From contig NC_060060.1 of the NCBI RefSeq assembly GCF_020283565.1, positions 22,258,001-22,322,000 of the forward strand: 64,000 bases of DNA. Reading direction: 5' to 3'. The notes under the pieces are model-generated. The model did no database searches and was not told the origin of the DNA. It saw only the letters and a list, made by a program, of their open reading frames with translations. A program made the translations under genes and the position numbers. Positions 23,125 to 33,922 of the stretch are shown here, piece by piece (position 1 is the first letter of the stretch; each line of letters opens with the position of its first letter). Source of the DNA: Trifolium pratense. Its lineage: Eukaryota > Streptophyta > Magnoliopsida > Fabales > Fabaceae.

Positions 23125-25500
23125 TTTTCTCAGACAAACCAAATGATCATCTTGTGATCAGGATTTAACAATAATATCATCATTATAGGCTTGCATAAAT
23201 GTGTCTATAAAATCATTAAAAATCGAATTCATTGCTCTTTGATATGTGGCCCCAGCATTTTTTAAACCAAAAGGCATCACTACCCATTTATAGGTGTCTA
23301 AGGCTCCTGGGCATCGAAAAGCAGTTTTAGCCACATCTTCTTCAACAATGAAGATATTATTATAACCAGAATAACCATCTAACATGCTTAAATATTCAAA
23401 ACCTGCTGCTGAATCTATTAACATTTTTGCCACAGGCATTGAATATTCATCTTTAGGTGTAATATTATTTAAATCCCTAAAATCTATGCATATTCTAAGA
23501 GATCTATTTTTCTTAATAACAGGAATTATATTTGCTAACCATTCGACATACCTGGCAGTTCTGATGAATTTGCTCCTCAGCAGCCTTTCGATTTCTCCTT
23601 TGATTTTGGACATGATGTCAGGTGCAAACCTTCTTGGCAATTGCTTTACTGGTTTTTTATCAGGTTGAATTGGTAGTCTATGTTCCACCAATTTTCTACT
23701 TAAACCTGACATTTCATTATAATCCCAAGCAAAGCAATCTTTAAACTCTTTGAGGAGTTTGACCAGTTTTATTCTCAAATCCTTTGGAATGTTGGCACTT
23801 ATATACGTTGGCCTTTTTATTTAGCCATCTCCAATGTCAACTTCTTCCAAAGGATCTTTGGCTTGCATTTTCTGATTGGAACTTAAGGGATCCTTTTCAA
23901 ATCCTAGAGGCTCTTCGTCATAAATGCAATCCAATTTTTGCGTTGGTGGCAAAGTTTTGCCATCTTCGAGACTATTGGCTTCAACAACCACCTTTTCTTG
24001 CAACATATTGGCTTCTAAAGCCATATTGATCTTGTTTTCGGCCATGTATGCCAAAATCTTTGCCCATGCATGAGGCTCGGTCATAGTAGTTCTCATCAAT
24101 GTTCCACCTAGTTTGGCGGATTTTGCCTACCTCTTCATAAGGAACAACATCTACCTCTTCCTTTTCCCATATAAATCTATGGGTTGGGTCTAGTTTCACA
24201 GAGTGATAGACATTGTTTGCAGGGGCATAGGAAAATCCAAGCTATGTACATGGAGAAATGTTTGTCAATTTCTTATCGAAAGAATGTTTGGTGATGTGGT
24301 GAGCCTCTGCTCTGAAGTAACTTTGATCAGCCTCAATGTTCTCCACAACTCCATCATGTCTCCATATGCTTACCCTTTGGTGAAGTGTAGAAGGCACTGC
24401 CTCCACGCCATGGATCCATTCTCTACCTAGAAGTAGATTATAGTTAGCTTTCGATGCCACCACCAAGAATAAAGTTGGCCTCACAGTACTACCAACAGCC
24501 ACATCCACCTGAATTGCCCCTAGTGAAAATTCAGTTTCACCCTCATAATTCGACAGCACAATATTGTGAGGATGCAAATAAGTTGAAAACTTGCCAATTT
24601 TAGTTATCATAAACTTTGGCATCAAATTCACTACAGCCCCTCCATCTATTAAAACCTTGTTAACTCCAACATTGTTAACCTTGGCTTGAATGAAGAGTTG
24701 CTTGAGATGATTTTTCATCCCTTCAATGGGCCTCTCGAAGGTAGCCATTTGCTCCTTTAGACATCCATTATTCATCACATAGTAGCACATTGGCTTGTGA
24801 AGAGCCAATTCATCACTATCAAATTCATCTTCCCCATCTGTATCCTCTGACCAGACATTATATTCAACAGGTAAGATAGAGACGACATTAACTAACACAT
24901 CGAAGTTATGGTCTGATTCTAAAAGATCATCATCTTCCATATTTTCATCTTCAACCTTGTCTTCGATTTCTTTGATTGGCACTGGTTGAGATAACCTTTC
25001 TTTAACTGGCCCTTTGACCGTTTCGATTATCTGCCTTCCTTTATTTTCTGTAGCACTTTGCACATTCTGAAGTGCAAACTTCTTTTGACGCTGGTGTCTG
25101 TGCCACTGAGTACGCATCATGGGGTTTTTTCCCATTTAGTTATTCTTATAAGCGTACTTCTTCAAATCCACTGACTGGTTTGATTTGCTGTTACTCGAAC
25201 TACCTCTTTCAACAGAATTCCTGATAGGGGTTGTTGAATGGCCATGAAACCACTTGTTCACCGGTGTTTTGTTAGGTGGAACAAAAGTGGTTGGATATCC
25301 TAACCTTTGATGGATAGGTTTGGCATGTGCCATATTCTGCCTTGCCATTAGCCTCGAATTTGGCTAATTTCCTTTATTTTTTGCAAAAGGTATATACTTC
25401 TTAAGGCCATCAGTAGCCTTTTTGTCGAACACTTCAATACAACGAGGGCAGAGCATGACTTTAGTTTTACTAAGCTTGCATCTTTGCAAAAAGTCAATTA
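23125..25500 (-). pseudogene. Ty3/gypsy reverse-transcriptase and protease remnant (right arm)
   Basis: Inverted partner of 20736-23124. 23158-23778 encodes reverse transcriptase with YNDDI at the active site. 23981-24199 reads through the protease-RT linker, frameshifted in the left copy. 24242-25135 encodes the protease region with LIDGGAVVNLMP. 25136-25500 encodes the cysteine-containing linker. The stop codon at 25136-25138 is at the same place as the stop in the left copy, so both derive from one already defective element. Confidence 0.85.
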
Positions 25501-25529
25501 ATTCCTCTTCAGCTTGAGGGTATACCACT

Positions 25530-27622
25530 TTAGTATTCATCCTTTGGAATCGAAATCAATTGTGCACCTCTAGACAAGTCCATAGCATCAATCATTAGAC
25601 ATTCAACTAGCTCCACGTACGAAGCATCAGATACTTGCAATGGATCTTCGTATAGTTTCTTTGGTTGTTTGGACTTATCTCCAAATTTAAGTCTTCCATC
25701 ATTCAGAGCTTTCTGGACCAAGTCCCTGAAAAGAACACATTGTGAGGTTTTATGACCAAGAAAATTATGAAATTTGCAAAAGCCTCTTTTCTTTCGTTGT
25801 TCCAAAGGAGGAGTTTTTAACCCTTTTGGGACAACAATTTGGCCATCAGTAACTATCAAATCACAAATTTCATCACATTTTGTTATATCAAATGTATAAG
25901 TCTTAGCAACAAATTTATCATTTTTTGGTTCGACAGGATTTTTCCCATTTGATGGTTTTAACAATTTACAAGTGTAGGGAGGTCCTGGTTTCAATTCAGC
26001 CACATTAACCTCATTATCATCAACGTCTTCATAATTTACACAATATTCATCATCATCATCTATTGTTTCGACATAAGCTATTTTCTCTTTCTTATGAAAC
26101 TTAGATGATCTGGCTTTTTTAGCCTTAAGACGTTCGACCTGTCTAACCCTATCTGCTAATTGTGTCATATCTCTTAGATGTTGTGTATCTAATTTCTTTT
26201 GAATCGAATAGTCAAGGCCACCAGCAGCCATTTCGACTAACTCATGTTTAGGCACTTGAGTAAAGCATCTAGCCTTAAGCAATCTAAATCGATTCAAATA
26301 ATCATCCACGGACTCTGGCGTTTTCCTTCTAACACTGGTCAATTCCTTCAAGCTAATTTTAGATTGGCCCATGTAAAATTGTTCATGGAAAACCCTCTCT
26401 AATTGAGTCCAATTGTGAATCAAATGTGGGGGAAGTGTTGTGAACCAAGTAAAAGCATTTTTGGTTAGAGAATTTGGAAAATATTTCATCCTTAAATTCT
26501 CATTGTCTGCCAAATTTCTTACTTCTATTAAATACCTAGCAACATGTTCTACAGTTGATTCACTTGTATCCCCAACAAACTTTGTAAATTTGAGGATTTT
26601 CCAACCCCTTGGTAGTTCAGTTTGAAGTACGTATTCAGATAATGGTGATACAAAATTAGGCCTTTGCAAACCCACATTGAAACCATTTTGGGCCAATATT
26701 GTTTCGACTAAATTGGCCAAGTTATTTTGTTGTGCAAAATTGTTTTGTTGCACATTCCTAACAATTTCATTATCATTTGGTTCCTATTAACCAATACTAT
26801 TCCCTGATTCGGGACTTGATTTACCACTTGAGCTTGTGGTGTCTCTCGGTCCACTTGTGGTACTTGGTTCGCAGGAGCCCCAACATTTTCGGGCACACCT
26901 TGGTTCTAAATAGGTACTTGGTTTTGGATTGCTTGAATATTTTGGTTAGGCATTGTAGGAGTGCCAAAGAAATCTGCAATTCAACTCATTTGATGTGCTA
27001 ACAATTGGTAATTGTTATTTGTGTTGTTAATCAAAGGTTTTAACACAGTTGCCAATTGTGACGTTAGCGTGTTAACCATTTCATGGTTATTTTCATCCAT
27101 TTGTTGTCTTAATGACATGATGGTTACATTCGTTAAATTTTGTTGAGAAATTTCTCTACCCCTATTTCCCACTACAGATCCTGAAGGTGAAAACATGGTA
27201 ACCCCTTCTGCATTGGTTGTGAAATTGTGTAGGCCTGCCATCAAAGTCGTTGGCATACCATATACAGAATCTTTGGGTAAAACAAAAGGGCGAAGTGGGC
27301 TCCTTGGTTCGCTAGGATTACCCAGAGTGTTCCCTACGGTATAAGACACTGAGGATGTAATTGAACAAGACAAAGTTGAACTCGTCGAAGGGGCAGTCAC
27401 CCCTATGTGACTAACATTGGAGGAAGGTCCAGTCGAACCGATTGTCCCAGAAATATTGGCATTAGTACTTGCGTTGTTATTCGATGCTTGTGTTGGTTGT
27501 CCCCCAGGATGTCCAGGGACATTATTATTGTTGTTTTGATTATTAGCGGGTGGTCGAACCATTTTGGAACGAGATTTAACACTAGTCAAATTTGGTAAAG
27601 ATTTACCACTTCTTAAATACAT
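25530..27622 (-). pseudogene. Ty3/gypsy gag remnant (right arm)
   Basis: Gag begins MYLRSGKSLPNLTSVKSR at 27622, is Asn-rich, and after frame breaks near 26700-26980 continues as 25530-26753. That part has the retrotransposon gag core (LPRGWKILKFTKFVGD, FTWFTTLPPH, YMGQSKISLKEL, VDDYLNRFRLL) and a C-terminal CKFHNFLGHKTSQC knuckle-like region. The left arm has lost this region completely. Confidence 0.85.
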
Positions 27623-27729
27623 ACAAAATCAAAACACGCAAAGTTTGACCACCAACCAACGAGTATTCAACACAAATTTTAGATACAAACTACTTTTTAA
27701 ATGAATATAAACTGCACAAACAACCCGTA

Positions 27730-27745
27730 CCACTGGGCGTGCCAA
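27730..27745 (-). other. Primer-binding site of the right gypsy copy
   Basis: On the minus strand TTGGCACGCCCAGTGG directly follows the LTR end and precedes the gag leader, the position and type of tRNA primer-binding site found in plant gypsy elements. The left arm lacks it. Confidence 0.65.
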
Positions 27746-27749
27746 TTTC

Positions 27750-29342
27750 TTTACACTGATTTTTGTTAAACAAGCGCTAGTTTAAATTAATTGCTTGAGA
27801 GATCAACTAGTAAATCTCGGGACAAGTGTTTGTGCATTGAATTCAAAGAGTTTTGAATATTCATCATTGAATGAAACATTTATTGTATTGTAGAAACTGT
27901 TTTAATGTGAAAAAGGTTTTAAATTGCAAGAGAAATGTAAATTGCAAGTTTGAATGTAAAAGAAACGAAAGTTCACTCGAACGAGATAACCATTTAAATG
28001 CAAGAAAATAAGTTTGAAAGTAAAGACTTTGCAGAAATTAACTTTGCATTGAATTGTAAATGATTACAAGTAAAAGGAATGGTTCACATATTCATACATG
28101 TTTCTCTTTGCACTCGTTTCTCGCTTTAGCATGGGTACTTTGAGTATGTGAGAATTTTTGTATGCGAATTGTGACCCAGATTTCGACTAAGAAACTAGTA
28201 TTTATAGTTACAAATAGATAATTGTTGCCTAACGTTCTAATACTAATCTTCTGCCACATGTCTTCTTTCGTTTGAAATGAAACGTTACTTGAAACACTGC
28301 AACTGTCGAAATCGAACTACACTTTGAAGTAAGAAAATATTCTAAGTCCATAATCATTAATATTTCGATCTAATAGACATGATCGAAAAGAAGAATGCTC
28401 GAAAGGCATAACTATATCACATAATAAAGAAACTAAGTTATTTCTTCATCTTTTGCCTTTTTGGACTTAAAGTACGATACAAAATTCATACTTTCGAATA
28501 CTTTCCATTAGAACTCTCTTATTCTTAAATACATTACCCTTAACTAGAGGTGGGAACAGGCCAGACCGGCCTACATGGCCTTAAGGCCTAGCCTACATAG
28601 GCTCAGGCCAGGCCAGCCTATTTCTTTAAATAGAGCAGGCCAATGCTTTTTTATAAGCCTATTTAGCTAAAAAGGTCAGGCCGCAGGCCATTAAAAAAGC
28701 CTTTGAGGCCTACTAGGCCGGCCTATTTAAGTTAACATGAATAATATTTTTATTACGATTATTATTTATATATTAAAATTTATACTTTGATTAAATTATA
28801 AATCTATTAACTTTTTAAGTAATTTAAGTTTATTAATCTACATTAGTTTTTAACATATATAAATGTATTATTATAAACTAGAATTGAAATATGATGACAT
28901 ATATAGTCAAATTCTCTAAAATATCAAATGGAACATTATTTTATTAGTTCATAAGTATATTTCAAAATAAATATAATTATTTATTTAAATATGTTCATAT
29001 GAAATAGGCTTTTAAACAGGCTAACAGGCCACATCAGACTTTCAAAAGGCCAGGCTCAGGCCTAGAATTTAAGCCTATGATAGGCCACAGGCCAGGCTCA
29101 GACCTTCGATTTTTTGACAGGCCAGGCTCAGGCTTGGCAAAGCCTAGCTCGGCCTAGCCTATTCCCACCTCTACTTAACCTTCATAATTAAGAGGATTTA
29201 ATTACAATTTCTCTTGTTCTTGAAGACATTTATGTCTTACTTTATGAAAGTTAAAGTCAATGTATCTCTGAATGTAGTCAACACTACTTTAAACAAGAGA
29301 TTTAATGCATATTTAGCTCGACTAAAATATGAGATAACAACA
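27750..29342 (-). repeat. 5' LTR of the right gypsy arm, interrupted by a hAT-like element
   Basis: On the minus strand it runs from TGTTGTTATC at 29342 to just before the primer-binding site. Without the 629-bp insert and its duplicated flank the LTR is about 960 bp. The inner boundary is approximate. Confidence 0.7.
28545..29173. mobile_element. Non-autonomous hAT-like element inside the LTR
   Basis: The ends TAGAGGTGGGAACAGG and CCTATTCCCACCTCTA are inverted and of the hAT TAGGGGTGG type. The interior is rich in AGGCC/GGCCT repeats around an AT-rich core. A 6-bp repeat CTTAAC flanks it (28539-28544, 29174-29179), and the left arm shows the empty site. Confidence 0.75.
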
Positions 29343-29347
29343 AGTTA

Positions 29348-29608
29348 ATAAGAATTACTTAACGATTAATTAAGAATTACGAAAAAAAAAGTACTTAACA
29401 ATTACTAAAAATAGTTCTTAACCATTACTTAACAATTACTAAAAAAAAGTACTTAACAATTTATTAATAATTACTAAAAATAGTTCTTAACAATTACTAA
29501 AAATAGTTTTTAACAATTAATTAACAATTACTAAAAAAAATTTAACAATTACTAAAAATAGTTCTTAACAATTAATTAACAATTACTAAAACAAGTAATT
29601 AACAAATA
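29348..29608. repeat. AT-rich minisatellite
   Basis: Irregular tandem units around TTAACAATTACTAAAAA with alternating TAGTTCTTAA spacers, repeated about eight times, at the right flank of the gypsy palindrome. Confidence 0.7.
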
Positions 29609-30139
29609 ATCACTTGGAGCAGTGTCATGTAACATGTGATCACTTTTATCTTCGACGCACTAGTTGTAGAGAGACCCTTGTACAGTAAAGTCAGAGATTC
29701 AGAACCCCACGCATAATCAGACACCAACTCCAAATCAATGAAGTACATCAGGTAGTGGTGGTGGACACTATTTTTGCTCGTGTCGGCAAAAATAGTGTAT
29801 CTGACCAGCAGCAACAGATAAACTCTGGGGCGTAGTGCGAGTGCTTCTCATAAGACTCATCATCCTCTAACGCAGTGAAATGTCCTTCAAATAGGTCGTC
29901 CTGACATGGGCACATTTGGCCTTTGTGACCTCGATGTGAGCATTAAAAGCATCTGATCCAAGAAGATCCACAATCAAGGTAATACCCTCATCTTTTGTAA
30001 GCGAAGTGTGGTCCAGCAGACGGCCCCCGAGGGGGAGATGCAGCAGACATGACACGTCATCCAATGTCATTGTGATCTCCCCAACACTAATAAGACACGG
30101 GTCTAGATGTTGATACCCTGTCTTGGCGAGGTCCGCCAA
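29599..30139 (-). pseudogene. Plant mobile domain (PMD/MAIN-like) protein fragment
   Basis: The first frame (29867-30139) contains CLISVGEITMTLDDVSCLLH, LPLGGRLLDHTSL and DLLGSDAFNAHIEV. After a frame break near 29815-29870 a second frame (29599-29814) continues YTIFADTSKNSVHHHYLMYF, AWGSESLTLLYKGL and ITCYMTLLQ. This order matches the PMD fold shared by MAIN/MAIL1 and by transposon-borne relatives. N- and C-terminal parts are absent. Most likely a remnant from a PMD-carrying transposon rather than a cellular MAIN gene. Confidence 0.75.
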
Positions 30140-30247
30140 TCCAGTGATTGTTAGTCTTTCTCTAAACTATTCTTCGTTCGGTACTGTTCCTGTTAAAGAA
30201 CTAGGGGGGTTGATTCAGTGATGGATAAATGAATAGGTATATTACTA

Positions 30248-30413
30248 TGGTTAGTATCCATTTGGAACCTCCCTTCCTTGTTGTGAGGAGAGGCTTATAT
30301 ATAGGCCTTGGAGGAGATAATGAAGGGGGGGGGGGGGGGTTGATTAATTATGGAGTAGTGGCCTGATGGTGGAGTAAAGATAGGAAGTAGTGGATTAATT
30401 CTATGACCTAGTC
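30248..30413 (-). repeat. LTR-like direct repeat, copy 1
   Basis: Matches 32814-32985 closely over about 165 bp; TATA-like CCTATATATAAGCCTC on the minus strand; contains a run of 15 G at about 30325-30339. The two copies are 2.57 kb apart in the same orientation, as expected of terminal repeats of a non-coding element. A second shared block (CCCCCAAGCATGAGNCCTG) occurs near 30505 and 31858. Confidence 0.6.
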
Positions 30414-30879
30414 TTTTTGGGCCTCCTCTAACTTGGGCGAGTGGCCCAATTAGGCGTGCTGAGCTTAGATAAATGGTACCCCGGTATTTTGCCCGGTACA
30501 CAGCCCCCCAAGCATGAGACCTGAAGGGCGAAGTGATAATAAATAATCTACCATGAATAGTTAAGAAACAAACATAATCCTGACATGTAAAATTTTGCCC
30601 AAGAGATTTGGAACGATGTCACCTGGTTATGAGCAATCAAGGCGGCAGTGACGTCCATATTTGAAACAGGCGATGGGCAAAGTTGCAGCATCAACGACGA
30701 TTGATAGCGAGACGACAGTGTTGGACAACAGGTTGGCGACGATAGCTCGGCGAGACGTCACATTTTGGCGACACAGTCCTCACTCATTTTTAATATGGTG
30801 ACCATTATTGACGATATAGTCACAACTTCATGATGACATATATTGTTGTCGAGACAAACTTTAACTTTACAATGACCTC

Positions 30880-31165
30880 CACACAATGAAGATGATGGAA
30901 AGACTTTCTTTGAGTCACCTTGAAGATGAAGATCCTGGAAAAACTATCTTTGAGTCGCCCATGAAGATGAAGATCGTGGAAAGACTTTCACTTAGTCGCC
31001 TATGAAGATGAAGATCCTGGAAAGGCTATCTTTGAGTCGCCCATGAAGATGAAGATCGTGGGAAAGACCCTTGGGGCTCCCTTTTTTAGGAAAGACGCAT
31101 AGCGCTCCTTTTGAAGATCATGGGAAAGACCCTTGGGGCTCCTTTTTAAATTATGGCAAAGATCC
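30880..31165. repeat. Tandem repeats built on GATGAAGATCNTGG
   Basis: Four to five units of about 41 bp with core TGAAGATGAAGATCNTGGAA and TTTGAGTCGCC (about 30880-31060), followed by a second repeated motif AAAGACCCTTGGGGCTCC (31063-31140). No convincing protein; the minus-strand frame through it is repeat-driven. Between 31166 and 32813 nothing coding was recognised. Confidence 0.65.
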
Positions 31166-32813
31166 TTGGGGCTGCCTTTTAAATGTTGCTTTATTTCAAG
31201 TGCCTTTATCAAATGGAGCTTTATATCAAATGACGCTTTATCTCAAGTGACGCCTTATCAAATGGAGCTTCTCATGGAGCCTTACATGTATTTATACATG
31301 TTCCATATATTTCCTTTGTCCTCCTGGGATGGTTCACATGAAGCTGTTGAAATATTCAAGACACGTCACAATTAATTAACAAGATAAGTGCCACTACTAC
31401 TACTGCTGCGAAATGGTGAAAACTAGAGAACTCAAAAGTGTGATGAACTGCGCCATGCTATTTTCTTTTCGATTGAATTTCAGAGTCTACACTATCAACT
31501 ACTTGAATTGCAATAACAATTAACAAACCAGTAAAAACTGAAAAGCAGAAAACTCAGTCATTGCCCAACTAATCAGCAATTAATTACCAAAACATACTAA
31601 ATAGTGACAATTTAAATAAATCTTATACTATACTTTAATAACAACTCTGATTAAATTAATGTGACGATGACGGTAATGACGGATTACATGAAGACTTTGA
31701 TTAGATAAAAGGACGTTTTCCCTCATTCTTTCGATTTCTTCTCTACTATTTTAACTGATTGAAATGTATAAGTAGATATTGTGTACTGGGTAACATTTTC
31801 CTTATTAATACCAATCCTATATCTCTCACAATGTATCATGTTCCACGGGCCACGGTCCCCCAAGCATGAGGCCTGTATGGGCGAGTTGCTTAAATATACA
31901 GTGTGGATTGATCAAAACTCCTCAAATATTTCAATTTTAAGAAGTATAGATGATATATAAAGGAAAGTAGCAATTATCTTATCTTCATTTCTCACCATGG
32001 TTTTAGGAAACTTGCCCGCGCCTTTCACTCTCAACAAATATGTAGTAAAGCTACTGACAAGTTGACAGAATGTTTTGTCGCAGCTGATCCCTTCTGGCAA
32101 TAGTGGCTGTAGGTATATGCTCTGGTGTGGCGTGGCGAGACCAAACAATCGGAATGTTAGTTGGCGGCTTTTATCTCGCCGCCTCCGAGTGGTATTAATA
32201 AGTGACCGCCTCTTGGAAGAGTGTTGTTTTCATGAAATTAAGTAAGCAGGTCCTTAGCAATGTGAAGACTTGTGAATAGTAAATATGATCGTGACAGACA
32301 GTGATAATGAAATTATTGGAGGCGTAGTAGTAAGTAGTAACATAATTTATTACTACATTCTTCTTTAACGACACACCATCTTCAACTGTCATCGTTGTTT
32401 CAACACCAATAACATAGAAAAGAAAACTTATAGTCATGATGATAGCCACGATTTAATAAACTAATAATTAAGGATACCAATTAATTACGGTTATTAGAGA
32501 GGCAGAGTGACAACTATAATAATAATAATATATGAAAAGAAGAAGTGGGAGTCACACATGACCTGTTTGGAAAATTCATAGAACACAGATGCATTGGTCC
32601 GTCTTAGCAGCACCGAATCATCGAATTTTGACCTGTTTATTGTCGCCTATTCCGCTGGGCGAAATGGTTCATATCGCCTCTTGTTAACTGACACCGCCAT
32701 GGCTACTTCATAACCGCGCGCTTTAAGACGTGATCGGAATCGTCACGTCACCCGCTCCTCCCTCCCCGGAATCAGCGAAGGCATCGCACATCATCTATCT
32801 GGCACATCATCTA

Positions 32814-32985
32814 TGGTTAGTATCCATTTGGAACCTCCCTTCCTTGTTGTGAGGAGAGGCTTATATATAGATAGGCCTTGGAGATAATGGAGGGGGGGTT
32901 GGTTGATTAATTATGGAGTAGTGGGCTGATGGTGGAGTAAAGATAGGAAGTAGTGCACTAATTCTATCACCTAGTCTTTTTGGAC
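32814..32985 (-). repeat. LTR-like direct repeat, copy 2
   Basis: Second copy of the 30248-30413 repeat, including the TATA-like segment and the ATGGAGTAGTGGNCTGATGG block. Confidence 0.6.
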
Positions 32986-32998
32986 GATTAACAACATG

Positions 32999-33355
32999 CA
33001 AACCAGTAATTCGCCATTTAAGTGACGGATTTGAACAATTCCAAAGAAGAAAAAAATGTGAAAATAAAAAATTTAACCGAACAAATCAACTAACTTGCCA
33101 TTGGACGATGTTGAAAGATGTTTGCGTGTTGATTCCGAGTAGAATGGCGAAGAAATGGTTGAATTTGGAGTTTTTTTTCGAGTTTTTGGATTTATAGTGT
33201 TTTTGAAACTGATCGAATGAGGGGAAAGGTGACGCGTGTTCCTTATATACGTAACACGTTACATTGTCCGCTACTTAAGTAACGAACATTTTAAAATTGT
33301 ATGTCTGTTACTTAAGTAGCGGGTGCACAAAAATTGCTGGTAAAGTACCTTACAC
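32999..33355. repeat. Repeat region with CTTAAGTAACGG motifs
   Basis: Units such as TTTAAGTGACGGATTTG, CTACTTAAGTAACGAAC and TTACTTAAGTAGCGGGTG match units at 19732-19860 on the other side of the gypsy palindrome. Probably the terminal part of the older PMD-type element. Confidence 0.5.
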
Positions 33356-33496
33356 ACAGTTCTTACTATGCTAGATACATGAAGATGATTATTATTATTT
33401 AAAAACTATAAAAAAAACTATTTTTACATGAAAAACTGCACCTAAAACAATGCACATAAATTTTGTAAATTTTTTTACACCTACGAAGCAGAAGAT

Positions 33497-33680
33497 GAGT
33501 TTAATTGTTGTGCACCGTCGGTGTAAAAGTTTTTTACACATACATCCAATGACGCGTTGCCACATCACTTAATGAATGTGACACATCATGTGTTTTTAAT
33601 TACCATACATGATGTGTCGTTATATTATTGGACGAATGTGCAAAATAACTTTACACTGACGGTGCATATAAATTAAATTC
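33497..33680. repeat. Mutator-like MITE with 9-bp target duplication
   Basis: A 184-bp element with inverted ends (GAGTTTAATTGTTGTGCACC against GAATTTAATTTATATGCACC), flanked by exact 9-bp repeats GCAGAAGAT at 33488-33496 and 33681-33689. It lies about 240 bp upstream of the start codon at 33923, in the likely promoter. Confidence 0.8.
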
Positions 33681-33922
33681 GCAGAAGATATCTCCCGAAA
33701 TCTCCCGAACACATTAAATCATAATTCCTGATTAATAATATAAAGGGTATTTTGGGAATTCTGGAGTTGGTGAGCGATATAGGAGGTTAATAAATCCTAA
33801 ACTCCGTTAATTTACGAGACAATAAGTCCATATTTTTGTTCTCGTTCGTTCCTGTTCTTTTTGTAACGATGATGATAGCAATAATTAAACAAAATCTTTA
33901 AAACCTTAGTGTTTGGTCTCAA

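Larger units (their letters stand above)
20048..29342. mobile_element. Large palindrome of two tail-to-tail truncated Ty3/gypsy copies
   Basis: The left arm (20048 to about 23110, plus orientation) and right arm (about 23125-29342, minus orientation) are the same LTR retrotransposon in opposite directions, meeting inside reverse transcriptase near 23110-23150 with only about 30 bp between matching blocks. The arms agree closely: by eye roughly one difference in 25 bases in the reverse-transcriptase part. The left arm lacks the region matching about 25510-28025 of the right arm (end of LTR, primer-binding site and all of gag). The right arm carries an extra hAT-like element (28545-29173). Both copies lack RNase H and integrase, and neither outer boundary shows a clear target duplication. 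A transcript across it would fold into a hairpin with a multi-kilobase stem. Confidence 0.85.

Noticed and set aside
29348..29608. CRISPR-like regular repeat array
   Set aside because: Units and spacers are irregular AT-rich minisatellite sequence in a plant genome.
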